A DNA stretch of 64,000 nt from Zoogloea sp041908905 (GCF_041908905.1 NZ_JAYREK010000005.1:1-64000), one strand, 5' to 3'. Counted from the first letter of the stretch, positions 22,879 through 33,940 are shown. A program made the numbers and translations. Notes: generated by a model not told the origin, from the sequence alone.

Positions 22879-24586
22879 GTCCGGCCTGCTTCCGGTGCTG
22901 GCCGGCCTGGTGCTGGCCGGCCTGGTGCTGGCCGGCCCCTGCGGTGCCGAGCAGCCACCCCCCGAGGCGGCGACGGGCTACGCGCTCCAGCCGCCCGCCG
23001 AGGGTCGGCGCTTCATGGCCGTCACCGCCAACCCCCATGCCACCGCCGCGGCCGTCGAGATGCTGCGCGCCGGCGGCTCGGCGGTGGACGCGGCGATCGC
23101 GGCGCAGATGGTCCTCGGCCTCGTCGAGCCCCAGTCCTCGGGGCTCGGCGGCGGTGGCCTGATGCTGTTCTACGATGCCCGGAACGGGCGCCTGCGGGCC
23201 TGGGATGGCCGCGAGACGGCGCCGCTGGCGGCCTCGGCTCGGCAGCTCGATGACGCCGCGGGGCGCCGCCTCGACTTCGCCAGCGCGGTGCGCGATCCCC
23301 GCGCGGTCGGCACGCCCGGCCTGCTGGCGATGCTCGGGCAGGCCCACCGGGCGGCTGGCCGGCTGCCCTGGGCGCAGCTCTTCGACCCGGCGATCCGGCT
23401 GGCCGAGGCGGGTTTCCCGGTCTCCCCGCGCCTGCACGCCCTGCTGGCGCTGGAGGGTGGCTTTGCCGACCCGGCGGCCCAGGCCCTGTTCTTCGACGCC
23501 GCCGGCCGGCCGTGGCCGGTCGGGCACAGGCTGCGCAACCCGGCGCTGGCCCGCAGCCTGCGCCTCGTCGCGGCTGAGGGGCCGCGGGCCCTGTATCGCG
23601 GCGAACTGGCCGGGCTTGTGCGGGATGCGGTGCGGGGCGAACTCCCCGCCGATGAGGCCGACCGGCGCGGCCTGCTCGGCTACCCCGACCTCGCCACCTA
23701 CCGACCGGTGGAGCGGGCGGCCCTGTGCCGGCCTTTCCGCAGCTACCGGGTGTGCGGGTTTCCGCCGCCGAGCTCGGGCGCCACGACGGTGCTCGCCACG
23801 CTGGGCATCTGGCGCCGGCTGCCGCCAGGGCCGGCCGGGGAGGCGGCGTTCATCCATCGCTTCGCCGAGGCGGGGCGCCTGGCCTACGCCGACCGGGCGG
23901 CCTGCGTGGGCGACCCGGCGGCCGTGGCGGTGCCGGTCGAGGCGATGCTCGATGGTCGCTACCTGGCCCGCCGGGCGCAGACCATCGGCCCCCGCGCCGG
24001 GCCGCCGCAGAGGTCGGCGGGCCGGTGCGGCGAAGGCGGCGAGGCCGACGCCGAGCGGCCGTCCACCAGCCACCTGTCCATCGTCGATGGCTTTGGCAAC
24101 GGGGTGGCGCTGACCTCGTCCATCGAGGACGCCTTCGGCAACCGCCGGCTGGCGGGTGGCTTTTTCCTCAACAACCAGCTCACGGATTTTTCGGCGGAGG
24201 GCCCCAACCGGATCGCGCCGGGCAAGCGGCCGCGCAGCTCGATGGCGCCGACTGTGGTCTTCGACCGCCGGGGCCTCTACGCGCTGCTCGGTTCGCCGGG
24301 GGGCAGCCAGATTCCCAACTTCGTCTCCCAGGCGCTGATCGGTCTGCTCGACGGGCGGATGCCGCCGCAGGAGGTGGTTGCCCAGCCGCGGGTGGGCAGC
24401 CGCAACGGGCCTACCGAGGTGGAGCGGGGGCGGGTCGGGGTGGAGGTGATCGAGGCGCTCCGGGCCCGCGGCCACACGGTGCGTGAGGTGGAGATGACCA
24501 GCGGCATCGCGCTGGTGGTGCGCAGCGGCCGGGGCTGGGTGGGCGTGGCCGACCCGCGGCGGGAGGGCACGGCCGGCGGCGATTGA
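22868..24586 (+). CDS. ggt: Gamma-glutamyltransferase precursor
   Basis: A 572-residue periplasmic enzyme made as a pro-protein that cleaves itself before the catalytic threonine, here T400 in PSTSHLSIVDGFGNGVALTSSIE. Other family blocks are NPHATAAAVEMLRAGGSAVDAAIA, LGGGGLMLFYD, FPPPSSGATTV and RPRSSMAPT. The signal peptide contains three copies of a 15-base repeat encoding VLAGL. It acts on glutathione and other gamma-glutamyl compounds. It overlaps the preceding gene by 11 bases. Confidence 0.94.
   Translation: MGARSGLLPVLAGLVLAGLVLAGPCGAEQPPPEAATGYALQPPAEGRRFMAVTANPHATAAAVEMLRAGGSAVDAAIAAQMVLGLVEPQSSGLGGGGLMLFYDARNGRLRAWDGRETAPLAASARQLDDAAGRRLDFASAVRDPRAVGTPGLLAMLGQAHRAAGRLPWAQLFDPAIRLAEAGFPVSPRLHALLALEGGFADPAAQALFFDAAGRPWPVGHRLRNPALARSLRLVAAEGPRALYRGELAGLVRDAVRGELPADEADRRGLLGYPDLATYRPVERAALCRPFRSYRVCGFPPPSSGATTVLATLGIWRRLPPGPAGEAAFIHRFAEAGRLAYADRAACVGDPAAVAVPVEAMLDGRYLARRAQTIGPRAGPPQRSAGRCGEGGEADAERPSTSHLSIVDGFGNGVALTSSIEDAFGNRRLAGGFFLNNQLTDFSAEGPNRIAPGKRPRSSMAPTVVFDRRGLYALLGSPGGSQIPNFVSQALIGLLDGRMPPQEVVAQPRVGSRNGPTEVERGRVGVEVIEALRARGHTVREVEMTSGIALVVRSGRGWVGVADPRREGTAGGD
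22894..22938 (+). repeat. Three 15-base tandem repeats in the ggt signal peptide
   Basis: GGTGCTGGCCGGCCT is present three times head to tail (third copy ends in C). It encodes VLAGL-VLAGL-VLAGP in the hydrophobic core of the signal peptide. Loss or gain of a unit keeps the frame and changes the core by five residues. Confidence 0.8.
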
Positions 24587-24630
24587 GCGCGCCGCCGGGT
24601 CGGGGTGCCGATTGTCGGGGCGTCAGGCGC

Positions 24631-25260
24631 TCAGGCCGGCACCGCCGGGTTGAGGCTGTAGGTGCCGGTGAGGCTGGCCTGGGCCAGGATGTGGCCGGCG
24701 ATCGCGTCGCGCACCTGCTGGCCGGTGAAGGCGCCTTCGACCGGCACCCGCGGAATGTCGAGGGCGAACAGCGTGAACACGTAGCGGTGGCGGATGCTGT
24801 CGTTCCACGGCGGGCAGGGGCCGTCGTAGCCGAAGTAGTTGCCCTCCATCTGCGCGTCGCCGGCGAACCAGCCGGTGTAGTCGTTGATGCCGTGGCGGCT
24901 GCCGTCGGGCAGGTCGGGGCCGGGCTTGCCGTGCGGGGTCACGGCGCAGGCGTGGCTGCCGGGGGCGATGGCGGTGGTGGAGGCGGGCAGGTCCACCAGC
25001 ACCCAGTGGAAGAAATCCACCCGCGGCAGCTCGGCGGGTACGCTGCGGCCTTCCTGGTTCACGTCGTCACCGCGGCTGGGCACGTCCGGGTCGTGGCAGA
25101 TCAGCGCGAACGAGCGGGTGCCGGCGGGGGCGTCGGCCCACGCCAGGTGGGGGTTGAGGTTGGTGCTGAGGGCCACGTGGCCCTCCCGGGCCGGCACGCA
25201 GAAGGCGAATTCGCCGGGGATCACCGCGCCGTCCTTGAAGCTGTCGCTGCTCAATCGCAT
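24631..25260 (-). CDS. YbhB/YbcL-family (PEBP) protein
   Basis: A 209-residue phosphatidylethanolamine-binding-protein-like protein. The typical blocks are LICHDPDVPSRGDD (ligand-pocket Asp), RVDFFHWVLVDLPA, GINDYTGWFAGDA, GYDGPCPPWNDSIRHRYVFTLFALD and the ending GTYSLNPAVPA. No signal peptide is seen, so it is cytosolic. The ATG at 25260 has AAGGAG upstream. It is convergent with ggt. The function of bacterial members is unsettled. Confidence 0.9.
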   Translation of the reverse strand: MRLSSDSFKDGAVIPGEFAFCVPAREGHVALSTNLNPHLAWADAPAGTRSFALICHDPDVPSRGDDVNQEGRSVPAELPRVDFFHWVLVDLPASTTAIAPGSHACAVTPHGKPGPDLPDGSRHGINDYTGWFAGDAQMEGNYFGYDGPCPPWNDSIRHRYVFTLFALDIPRVPVEGAFTGQQVRDAIAGHILAQASLTGTYSLNPAVPA

Positions 25261-25458
25261 GGTCTTCTCCTTGGGATGAAGGGCAAATTCTAGCAGCCCG
25301 CCGGCGGCCTGCCGGGCGATAATGGGCGCCGTGAACTGACCGAGCAGAGAGCCGCTTCCACTCAGTCGGCCACCATCCTGTGTCCGGCCCCATAACAAAA
25401 AACATCCACGAGGGGAGGGGCGACGCGGCGGGGGCCCGAAGTCACAGGAGACACCCAC

Positions 25459-26799
25459 ATGCTGCGAGAGAACTGGAACGACGCCGGCCCGGGCTTTCAT
25501 CCGGTCAGTGCGTCGGACTATCTGCCCGCCGCCCAGCTGCGCGAGCTCCAGTTGCGCCGCCTGAAGCACATCGTCGGCCGCGCCTACGCCCACGTGCCCT
25601 TGTTCCGCGAGCGCATGGACGCGCGGGGTCTGACGCCGGCCAGCATCGAATCGCTGGCCGACCTCGGGCGCCTGCCGTTCACCGTCAAGGCCGACCTGCG
25701 CGACACCTACCCGTTTGGCCTCTTCGCCAGCCCGATGTCGGAGATCGTGCGGCTGCATGCCTCGAGCGGCACCACCGGCAAGCCCATCGTGGTGGCCTAC
25801 ACGGCGGAGGATGTCGAGGTGTGGTCGTCGGTGATGCTGCGCACCTTTGCGGCGGCCGGCATCAGCCGCGGCGACATCGTGCAGAACGCCTTCGGCTACG
25901 GCCTGTTCACCGGCGGCCTGGGAGCCCATTACGGGCTCGAGGCGCTGGGGGCCACGGTGGTGCCGGTGTCGGGGGGCAACACCGACCGGCAGGTGATGCT
26001 GCTGCGGGATTTCCGGGTGAACGCCATCTGCGCCACGCCGAGCTACTTCCTGCACCTCATCGAACGGGCCGGCGAGCTCGGCATCGACCTGCGCGAGCTG
26101 CCGCTGCGGGCGGGCATCTTCGGCGCCGAGCCATGGACGCCGGCGATGCGGGCGCGCATCGAGGCCGACGCGGGCATCCGGGCCTTCGACATCTACGGGC
26201 TGTCCGAGATCATCGGCCCCGGCGTCGCCGCCGAATGCAGCGCCCAGGACGGCCTGCACGTGTTCGAGGACCACTTTTACCCCGAGATCATCGACCCCGA
26301 GACCGGCGCGGTGCTGCCCGACGGCGAGGAGGGCGAGCTGGTGCTGACCACCCTCTCCAAGCGCGCGATGCCGATGATCCGCTACCGCACCCGCGACATC
26401 ACCCGGCTGGTCACCGAGCCCTGCGCCTGCGGCCGCAGCATCCGCCGCATGCAGCGGGTCGGCCGGCGCAGCGACGACATGATGATCATCCACGGCATCA
26501 ACGTATTCCCGTCCCAGATCGAGGCGGCGCTGCTGGCCGTCGAGGGGGCCCTGCCGCACTACCGCATCGTGCTGCGCCGGGCCCACGGGCTCGACCAGAT
26601 GCACGTCGAGATCGAGGTGGGCCCGGAGTTCTTCAGCGACCGGATCGGCGCGATGGAAGAGCTGCGCCGCCGCATCGCCCACTCGATCCTCAACGTCACC
26701 GGCCTCCACGTGACGGTGCGCCTCGCCGAGCCCCATTCGCTGCCGCGCAGCGAGGGCAAGGCCAGGCGGGTGTGGGACGAACGCCAGGACAGCCAGTGA
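25459..26799 (+). CDS. paaK: Phenylacetate-CoA ligase
   Basis: A 446-residue adenylate-forming enzyme that makes phenylacetyl-CoA from phenylacetate, ATP and CoA. The ATP motif LHASSGTTGKPIVV, SYFLHLIERAGELG, IYGLSEIIGPGVAAEC, RYRTRDITRL and GRRSDDMMIIHGINVFPSQIE are all visible. The start has AGGAG upstream. It is followed after 10 bases by an ACT protein, the common pairing outside full paa clusters. No paaABCDE genes are seen here, so it may serve anaerobic aromatic or indoleacetate pathways elsewhere in the genome (inference). Confidence 0.95.
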   Translation: MLRENWNDAGPGFHPVSASDYLPAAQLRELQLRRLKHIVGRAYAHVPLFRERMDARGLTPASIESLADLGRLPFTVKADLRDTYPFGLFASPMSEIVRLHASSGTTGKPIVVAYTAEDVEVWSSVMLRTFAAAGISRGDIVQNAFGYGLFTGGLGAHYGLEALGATVVPVSGGNTDRQVMLLRDFRVNAICATPSYFLHLIERAGELGIDLRELPLRAGIFGAEPWTPAMRARIEADAGIRAFDIYGLSEIIGPGVAAECSAQDGLHVFEDHFYPEIIDPETGAVLPDGEEGELVLTTLSKRAMPMIRYRTRDITRLVTEPCACGRSIRRMQRVGRRSDDMMIIHGINVFPSQIEAALLAVEGALPHYRIVLRRAHGLDQMHVEIEVGPEFFSDRIGAMEELRRRIAHSILNVTGLHVTVRLAEPHSLPRSEGKARRVWDERQDSQ

Positions 26800-26809
26800 G
26801 GACGCCGCC

Positions 26810-27241
26810 ATGAAAATCAGCCAGCTCTCGACCTTCATCGAAAACCGCAGCGGCCGCCTGCACGCTGCCTGCGAGGCCCTCGCCGCCCGCGGCATCAACA
26901 TCCACACTTTGTGCCTGGCCGACAGCCGGGACTTTGGCATCCTGCGGCTGATCGTCGCCGACCCGCCGGCCGGCAAGGCGGCCCTCGAGGCGGCGGGCTA
27001 CGTGGCCCAGCTCACCGACGTGCTGGCGGTGGAGGTGCCCGACAGCGCCGGCGGCCTCGCCCGGGTGCTCGCCACCACCGACGAAGCGGGGCTGGACATC
27101 GAGTACATGTACGCCTTCAGCACCGCCCCCGGGCAGCAGGCGGTGGTCATCATCCGCTTCAGCGACCCCGACCGGGCGGTGGCGGAGCTGCAGCGGCGCG
27201 GCCTCAACGTGGTCGCGCCGGTGACCCTGCTGCAGGGCTGA
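26810..27241 (+). CDS. Tandem ACT-domain protein
   Basis: A 143-residue protein with two ACT domains: residues 1-70 (FIENRSGRLHAACEALAARGINIHTLCLADS) and 70-143 (VPDSAGGLARVLATTDEAGLDIEYMYAF). ACT domains bind amino acids or related ligands. It is co-transcribed with paaK and may regulate ligase activity or sense aromatic acids; this is inferred from the recurrent pairing. It converges with murJ with only 14 bases between. Confidence 0.9.
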   Translation: MKISQLSTFIENRSGRLHAACEALAARGINIHTLCLADSRDFGILRLIVADPPAGKAALEAAGYVAQLTDVLAVEVPDSAGGLARVLATTDEAGLDIEYMYAFSTAPGQQAVVIIRFSDPDRAVAELQRRGLNVVAPVTLLQG

Positions 27242-27255
27242 GGGCGTTGGCGCGC

Positions 27256-28794
27256 TCAGGTGGCGGCGCGGCGGCGGAAGTCGCGCACCCGGAAGCCGAG
27301 GGTGAACAGGGTGGCGAAATACACCGCCATCCCGCCGACCACCAGCAGCGTCAGGCGGATCACCCGCTCGAGGCCGGAGGCGTGCAGCCACAGCGCGCTG
27401 GAGCCGGCGGTGAACCACACCGCCACGCCGAGCACCGCCAGCGCCACCAGCAGCTTCACGAAGAACAGCCCCCAGCCCGGCTGGGGCTGGTACACGCCGC
27501 GCTGGCGCAGGCCGCGGTAGAGCATGCCGGCGTTGATGCACGAGGCGAGGCCGATTGACAGCGCCAGCCCGGCGTGCTGCAGCGGGCCGATGAAGAGCAG
27601 GTTCATCAGCTGGGTTGCCGCCAGCGAGATCAGCGCGATCTTCACCGGGGTGCGGATGTCCTGGCGGGCGTAGAAGGCCGGCGCCAGCACCTTCACGAGG
27701 ATCAGGCCGGCCAGGCCGACGCTGTAGGCGACCAGCGCCGTGCGGGTCTGGAACACGTCGGCGGTGGTGAAGGCGCCGTGGTGGAAGAGGGTGGCGATCA
27801 GCGGCACCGCCAGCAGCGCCAGCCCCAGCGCGGCGGGCAGGGTGATCATCAGCGTGAGGCGCAGGCCCCAGTCGAGCAGCGACGAGAACTCGGCGGGTTT
27901 CTCGTCGGCGTGCATCTTGGACAGGCTGGGCAGCAGGATCGTGCCGAGGGCCACGCCGAGCATGCCGGCCGGGAACTCCATCAGGCGGTCGGCGTAGTAC
28001 AGCCACGACACGCTGCCGCTGGGCAGGAAGGACGCGAAGATGGTGTTGATCAGCAGCGAGATCTGGCTCACCGACACGCCGAGGATCGCCGGCGCCATCA
28101 GCTTGAGGATGCGCCGCACGCCGGGGTCGGAGAAATCCAGCGAGAAGCGCGGCAGCATGCCGATTCTGGCCAGCGGCCGCAGCTGCAGCAACACCTGGGC
28201 CAGCCCGCCGATGAACACCGCCCAGCCCAGCGCCAGCACCGGCGGGTCGAAGTAGGGCGCCGCCAGCAGCGCCATCGCGATGAACGACAGGTTGAGCAGC
28301 ACCGGCGTGAAGGCCGGGATCGCGAAGCGGCTCCAGGTGTTGAGCACGCCGCCGGCCAGCGCCACCAGCGACATGAAGAAGATGTATGGGAAGGTGATGC
28401 GGGTGAGCTGCACCGTCAGCTCGAACTTGCCGGCGTCGGCCGAGAAGCCGGGGGCGGTGGCGTAGATGATCAGCGGCGCGGCCGCGGCGCCGAGGATGGA
28501 CACCAGCAGCACGACCAGCCCCAGGCCGCTGGCCACGTGGTTCACCAGCCGGTGGGTCTCCGCCTCACCACGCTTGTTTTTATATTCGGCGAGGATGGGC
28601 ACGAAAGCCTGGGAGAAGGCCCCCTCGGCAAACATCCGGCGCAGCAGGTTGGGCAGCCGGAAGGCGACGAAGAAGGCGTCGGTCTCCATGCCGGCGCCGA
28701 AGGCCCGCGCCACCACGAAATCCCGCACGAAGCCGAGGATGCGCGACAGGAGGGTCATGCCGCTGACGGTGGCGAGGGCACGGAGGAGGTTCAT
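27256..28794 (-). CDS. murJ: Lipid II flippase MurJ
   Basis: A 512-residue polytopic inner-membrane protein of the MviN/MurJ family with about 14 membrane segments. It begins MNLLRALATVSGMTLLSRILGFVRD, close to E. coli MurJ, and contains AFFVAFRLPNLLRRMFAEGAFSQAFVP. It flips lipid II for peptidoglycan synthesis. An ATG three codons upstream (28803) is possible; neither start has a clear Shine-Dalgarno sequence. It is divergent from accA. Confidence 0.95.
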   Translation of the reverse strand: MNLLRALATVSGMTLLSRILGFVRDFVVARAFGAGMETDAFFVAFRLPNLLRRMFAEGAFSQAFVPILAEYKNKRGEAETHRLVNHVASGLGLVVLLVSILGAAAAPLIIYATAPGFSADAGKFELTVQLTRITFPYIFFMSLVALAGGVLNTWSRFAIPAFTPVLLNLSFIAMALLAAPYFDPPVLALGWAVFIGGLAQVLLQLRPLARIGMLPRFSLDFSDPGVRRILKLMAPAILGVSVSQISLLINTIFASFLPSGSVSWLYYADRLMEFPAGMLGVALGTILLPSLSKMHADEKPAEFSSLLDWGLRLTLMITLPAALGLALLAVPLIATLFHHGAFTTADVFQTRTALVAYSVGLAGLILVKVLAPAFYARQDIRTPVKIALISLAATQLMNLLFIGPLQHAGLALSIGLASCINAGMLYRGLRQRGVYQPQPGWGLFFVKLLVALAVLGVAVWFTAGSSALWLHASGLERVIRLTLLVVGGMAVYFATLFTLGFRVRDFRRRAAT

Positions 28795-28960
28795 CGAGGC
28801 CATGGGCGACGCAGCGAAAAGCACGGGGCGTGCACTTTAGCTGCCGTTGCGCCGTGCAGCAATGCAATTTCCATGGGGCGCGTGCGGCTTTTCCGGGGCG
28901 GTGCGCGTCCCGACGGGTGATGGGGTAAAATGCGCGAAATTTTCACTCGTAAGCCCCCCG

Positions 28961-29915
<955 letters not shown>

Positions 29916-29929
<14 letters not shown>

Positions 29930-31241
29930 CCTCTCTGCGCGGGTCGCCCGCAGCTGGCACCAGCTTCCCCGGCCAGCCCGGCGGGTACGCGTCGGGCTGA
30001 GCGGCGGGCTCGATTCCACCGTTCTGCTCCATCTGCTGGCCGGCCTGCGCCAGCCCCTTTCCATCGACCTCTCGGCTGCCCATGTGCAGCACGGCCTCGT
30101 CGCCGGCTCCGAAGCCTGGGCCGGCGAGTGCCGGCGCCTGTGCGACCGCCTGGGCGTGCCCCTCGCGGTGTGCCGGGTCGAGGTGGATCGCCGGCACCCG
30201 GGCGGGCTCGAGGCTGCCGCGCGCGAGGCCCGGCGGGCGGCGCTGGCGGCCTTGGGCGACGACGCGCTGGCGCTCGCCCACCACCGGGACGACCAGGCCG
30301 AGACGGTGCTGTTCCGCGCGATCCGCGGTGCCGGCGTGCGGGGCGCGAGCGGCATGCGGCCCGTCGATCCGTCTGGCCCGGGGCCCATGATCTGGCGCCC
30401 GCTCCTCGATGTTCCTCGCGCAGACCTGCTCGCCCACGCCCGTTCCGCGGGGCTCGCGTGGGTTGACGACCCGAGCAACGCCGATTGCGGCTTCTCCCGC
30501 AACTTCCTGCGCCACGAGGTGCTGCCCCTCGTCGAATCCCGTTTTCCGGGCGCCGCGGCCGGGCTGGCCCGGATGGGCCGGCTGTGCGGCGAGGCGGCCG
30601 GAATGCTCGACGAGCTCGCCGCCCTCGATCTGGCCGCCCTGCGCCTGCCCGGTGGCCGCCTCGGACGGGTGGGCGCGCTGGGCCTGTCGTCGGCCCGCCG
30701 GCGCAACCTGATGCGCTTCCTGCTGCAGGGTGCCGGCGAGGCGATGCCCGACGAGGACCGGTTGCGGGAGATCGAACGCCAGCTCTGCAGCGAGGGCGCG
30801 GCCGAGGGGTTGCGGCTGCCGGTGGGTGGGTCAGCCTTGTGTGTATATCGCGATGCCTGGTGGCTGGCGCCGTCCCACACCCCGGAGGCACCCGCGTCCC
30901 TGGCCTGGAGCGGGGAGGCCAGCACCCCGTGGGCGGGGGGGGCGGTGGGCTGGCGCGAGGCGGTGGGGGAGGGCGTGGCGGCCTCCGTGCTCGCCGGCGG
31001 GCGCTGTGAGCTGCGCCGCCGCGCCGGGGGCGAGCGGATGCGCCTGCGTGCCGGCGGCCCGAGCCGCTCCCTCAAGAACCTGCTGCAGGAGGCCGGCGTG
31101 CCGCCCTGGCTGCGCGACAACCTGCCCCTGCTGTGGGTGGATGGCCGCCTGGCGTGGATCGCAGGGGTGGGCGTGGCGGCCGAATTCGGCTGCCGGCCGG
31201 AGGAGACCGGGCTGGTGTTCGGCTGGTCGGGCCTGGGCTGA
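29916..31241 (+). CDS. tilS: tRNA(Ile)-lysidine synthase
   Basis: A 441-residue PP-loop ATPase with SGGLDST at 29-35 in VRVGLSGGLDSTVLLHLL, then AHHRDDQAETVLFRAIRGAGVRGASGM and DDPSNADCGFSRNFLRHEVLP. It modifies C34 of the CAU-anticodon tRNA-Ile to lysidine so that it reads AUA. The C-terminal substrate-binding domains end with LLQEAGVPPWLRDNLPLLWVDGRLAWIAGVG. The start is a TTG at 29916 inside accA, with AAGGA upstream; no ATG is near. Confidence 0.94.
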
Positions 31242-31270
31242 ACGCTGCGCCGGGCAGGCCCGCCCCGCGC

Positions 31271-31876
31271 TCAGTCCCGCGGATGGGCGAGCAGCTGCGC
31301 CAGCTCGACCGCCGAGCGGACACCCATTTTCTCGAAGACCCGCGAGCGGTGCACCTCGACGGTGCGCATCGAGATGTTGAGCTCGTCGGCGATCACCTTG
31401 TTGAACTTGCCGGCCAGCACCAGGCGCATCACCTCGTGCTCGCGCGGGGTGAGCTGGGCGATGCGGGTGGCGACGGTGGCCTGGCTGGCCTCGCTGGCCT
31501 GGCGGCGGGCGTCGGAGGCGAGGGCGCGGATGACCCGGTCCACCAGCGCGTTGTCGTCCACCGGCTTCTCGAGAAAGTCGAAGGCGCCCTTCTTGAGGGC
31601 ACCCACCGCCATCGGCACGTCGCCGTGGCCGGTGAGGAAGATCACCGGCAGGGTGTTGCCCCGTTCGCGCAGGGCGTCGAAGCATTCGAGCCCGCTCATC
31701 TCGCGCATGCGGATGTCGAGCACGATGCAGCCCCGCCAGTCGGGCTGCCAGGCGGCCAGGAAGGCCTCGGCGGATTCCCAGGGCTGGCTGGCGACCTGAC
31801 GGGTGCGGAACAGCCAGGTGAGGGCGTCGCGGATGGCTTCGTCGTCGTCGACGATGTGGGCGAAGGCTTGGCTCAT
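31271..31876 (-). CDS. dctR: FixJ/DctR-type response regulator
   Basis: A 201-residue regulator with a receiver domain (phosphorylated Asp at about D54 in IVLDIRMREMSG, FLTGHGDVPMAVGALKKGAFDFLEKP) and a LuxR-type helix-turn-helix (LTPREHEVMRLVLAGKFNKVIADELNISMRTVEVHRSRVFEKM). Its start overlaps the kinase stop by 4 bases. With DctS it should control the divergent TRAP transporter, as in Rhodobacter DctSR. Confidence 0.9.
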   Translation of the reverse strand: MSQAFAHIVDDDEAIRDALTWLFRTRQVASQPWESAEAFLAAWQPDWRGCIVLDIRMREMSGLECFDALRERGNTLPVIFLTGHGDVPMAVGALKKGAFDFLEKPVDDNALVDRVIRALASDARRQASEASQATVATRIAQLTPREHEVMRLVLAGKFNKVIADELNISMRTVEVHRSRVFEKMGVRSAVELAQLLAHPRD

Positions 31877-33849
31877 GGGCTGGAGGCGGGAAGCGAGAAG
31901 CGGAAGATCGTACCACCGTCCGGATTGGGCTCGAAGCCGAGGCGCCCCCGGTGCAGCTCGGCGATGGAGCGGCAGATGTTGAGGCCCATGCCCATGCCTT
32001 CTTCCTTGGTGGTGAAGAAGGGGGTGAACAGCCTCTCGGCGACTTCCGCCGGGATGCCCCGGCCTCGATCGGCCACCGAGAACAGCAGCATGCCGTCCTC
32101 GGCCCGGGTGGCGAGGCGGAGGCGGCGTTCGCGCCGGGGGGTGTCGGCCATGGCGTCCATGCCGTTGCGGATGAGGTTGATGGCCACCTGCTCGATCATC
32201 ACCGGGTCGGCGAGCACCGGCGGCAGGCCGTCGGCGAGCTCCACGTTGAGGCCCACCCCGCGCCGGGCCGCGTCGGCCTCGACCAGGCCCACCGCCTCGC
32301 GGATCACGCCGTTGAAGTCGACGCGCTCGAGCTTGGGCTCGCTGCGCCGCACGAAGGCGTGCACCCGCCGGATGATCTGGGCGGCGCGCTGGGCCTGCTT
32401 GCCGATCTTCTGGAGCACGCCGCTGAGCTCGTCGGGGGCGATGCTGCCGTGTTCGAGCATGTTGAGGCAGCCGGTGTTGTAGCTCGAGATGGCGGCCAGG
32501 GGCTGGTTGAGCTCGTGGGCGAGGGTGGACGCCATCTCGCCCATGGTCACGAGGCGGGCGGTGGCCTGCAGGCGTTCCTGCTGCTGGCGGGCGAGCTCCT
32601 GGGCGCGCTTCTGTTCGGTGACGTCCACCACCGAGCCCATCCAGCCGATGTGGCGGCCCCGGTCGTCGATGAGCGGGGCCTCGATCACCAGGGCGTCGAA
32701 GCGCTCGCCGTTCCTGCGCATCAGGCGCACTTCCAGCCCCTGGGGTGGCGCCTTGCCGCCGAGGATCTGCTGGTGCACGCCGCGGGTGTGTTCGATGGCT
32801 TCCGGGGCCCAGTAGGGCATCGGCGGGCGCATGCCGACCAGCTCCTCGGCGCTCCAGCCGACCATCCGGCAGAAGGCCGGGTTCACGTAGGTGATGCGCC
32901 CGTCGAGGTCGCGGGCGCGCATGCCGGTGTTGAGGGAGTCCTCCATGGCCTTGCGGAAGGCGTGCTCGCTGCTGAGGGCCTGCTCGGCGGCCTGGCGGCG
33001 CTGCATGTGGCGGCGCAGCTGCCACAGGCTCCACACGATGGCGGCGGCGAGCACCCCGAGGGAGCCCATCAGCAGCATCGGGATCCAGCGCACCTCGCTC
33101 TTGTAGGCGGTGATGACGAGGTTGAGGCCATGGCCGGGCGGCTCGAAGGGGATCTCGTAGGCCAGGGTGGCGAGGGGCGACACCTTGGACTTGGCGGCGA
33201 TCTCGACGCCCAGGTTGTTGGTCACCGAGACCCGGTAGCGCTCGGAGAACCACCAGGGCACCTGCCGCGCGATGAGGGCGTTGAGGGAATACACGCCGAC
33301 CACGGTGCCGAGCTGCCGTCCGCCGTCGAAGATCGGCTGGTGGACCTCGAACTGGGTCTGGTTCTCGAGCACCGCGTAGGCGTCGCTATACACCGGGCGG
33401 CCGAGGGAGCTGGCCAGCCGCAGGGCCGCGGCGGAGGGGAAGGTGCCGGCGGTCTCGCCGACCATCTCGTTGTTGGTGAAGGGCGGGGTGGCGCCCTTCA
33501 CCTTGCCGTCGGCGTCGAGCCAGAGCACCCGGACGATGCCGCTCTCGGGGTCGAGGGCGCGCTTCAGGCGGGCCTGGGTGGTGGTCCCGATGCTGCCGGC
33601 GAGCAGCTCGGGGCCGAGCTGGACGAGGAGGGCGTTGTTGCGCTCGAACTGGAAGGAGAAGTTCTGCTCCATCCACAGCACGTCGGTGATCAGGGTGGCG
33701 CGCTGCTCCTCGGCGTCCTCCCGGTGGATCAGCCACAGCAGCGCCGCCATCGCGGCGATGAAGAGGGCCACCGCGGCGTAGGGCAGGCTCCAGTACCAGC
33801 TGGGCGGCGGCGGTGTGGCGGAGGGGGGCGGCAGGGCGGTGTGGGGCAC
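31873..33849 (-). CDS. dctS: DctS-type sensor histidine kinase
   Basis: A 658-residue membrane kinase. Transmembrane segment 1 is about residues 20-42, a periplasmic sensor domain follows, and the second membrane segment is WIPMLLMGSLGVLAAAIVWSLW. Next come a PAS domain (AFRKAMEDSLNTGMRARDLDGRITYVNPAFCRMVGWS), a HisKA box with the phospho-His in STLAHELNQPLAAIS, and an ATPase domain (NLIRNGMDAMA, GRGIP, GMGMGLNICRSI). I choose the GTG at 33849, with AAGGAG upstream. It probably senses C4-dicarboxylates or similar acids for the divergent dctPQM. Confidence 0.88.
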   Translation of the reverse strand: MPHTALPPPSATPPPPSWYWSLPYAAVALFIAAMAALLWLIHREDAEEQRATLITDVLWMEQNFSFQFERNNALLVQLGPELLAGSIGTTTQARLKRALDPESGIVRVLWLDADGKVKGATPPFTNNEMVGETAGTFPSAAALRLASSLGRPVYSDAYAVLENQTQFEVHQPIFDGGRQLGTVVGVYSLNALIARQVPWWFSERYRVSVTNNLGVEIAAKSKVSPLATLAYEIPFEPPGHGLNLVITAYKSEVRWIPMLLMGSLGVLAAAIVWSLWQLRRHMQRRQAAEQALSSEHAFRKAMEDSLNTGMRARDLDGRITYVNPAFCRMVGWSAEELVGMRPPMPYWAPEAIEHTRGVHQQILGGKAPPQGLEVRLMRRNGERFDALVIEAPLIDDRGRHIGWMGSVVDVTEQKRAQELARQQQERLQATARLVTMGEMASTLAHELNQPLAAISSYNTGCLNMLEHGSIAPDELSGVLQKIGKQAQRAAQIIRRVHAFVRRSEPKLERVDFNGVIREAVGLVEADAARRGVGLNVELADGLPPVLADPVMIEQVAINLIRNGMDAMADTPRRERRLRLATRAEDGMLLFSVADRGRGIPAEVAERLFTPFFTTKEEGMGMGLNICRSIAELHRGRLGFEPNPDGGTIFRFSLPASSP

Positions 33850-33940
33850 GGGTGAGGGATCTCCTTGTCGTCGGCGGCATGGTGACAAAGAAGGCCGGCG
33901 CGGGCCTGAGGGCTTTCCACAATTGAGCGCCTGCCGGAGC

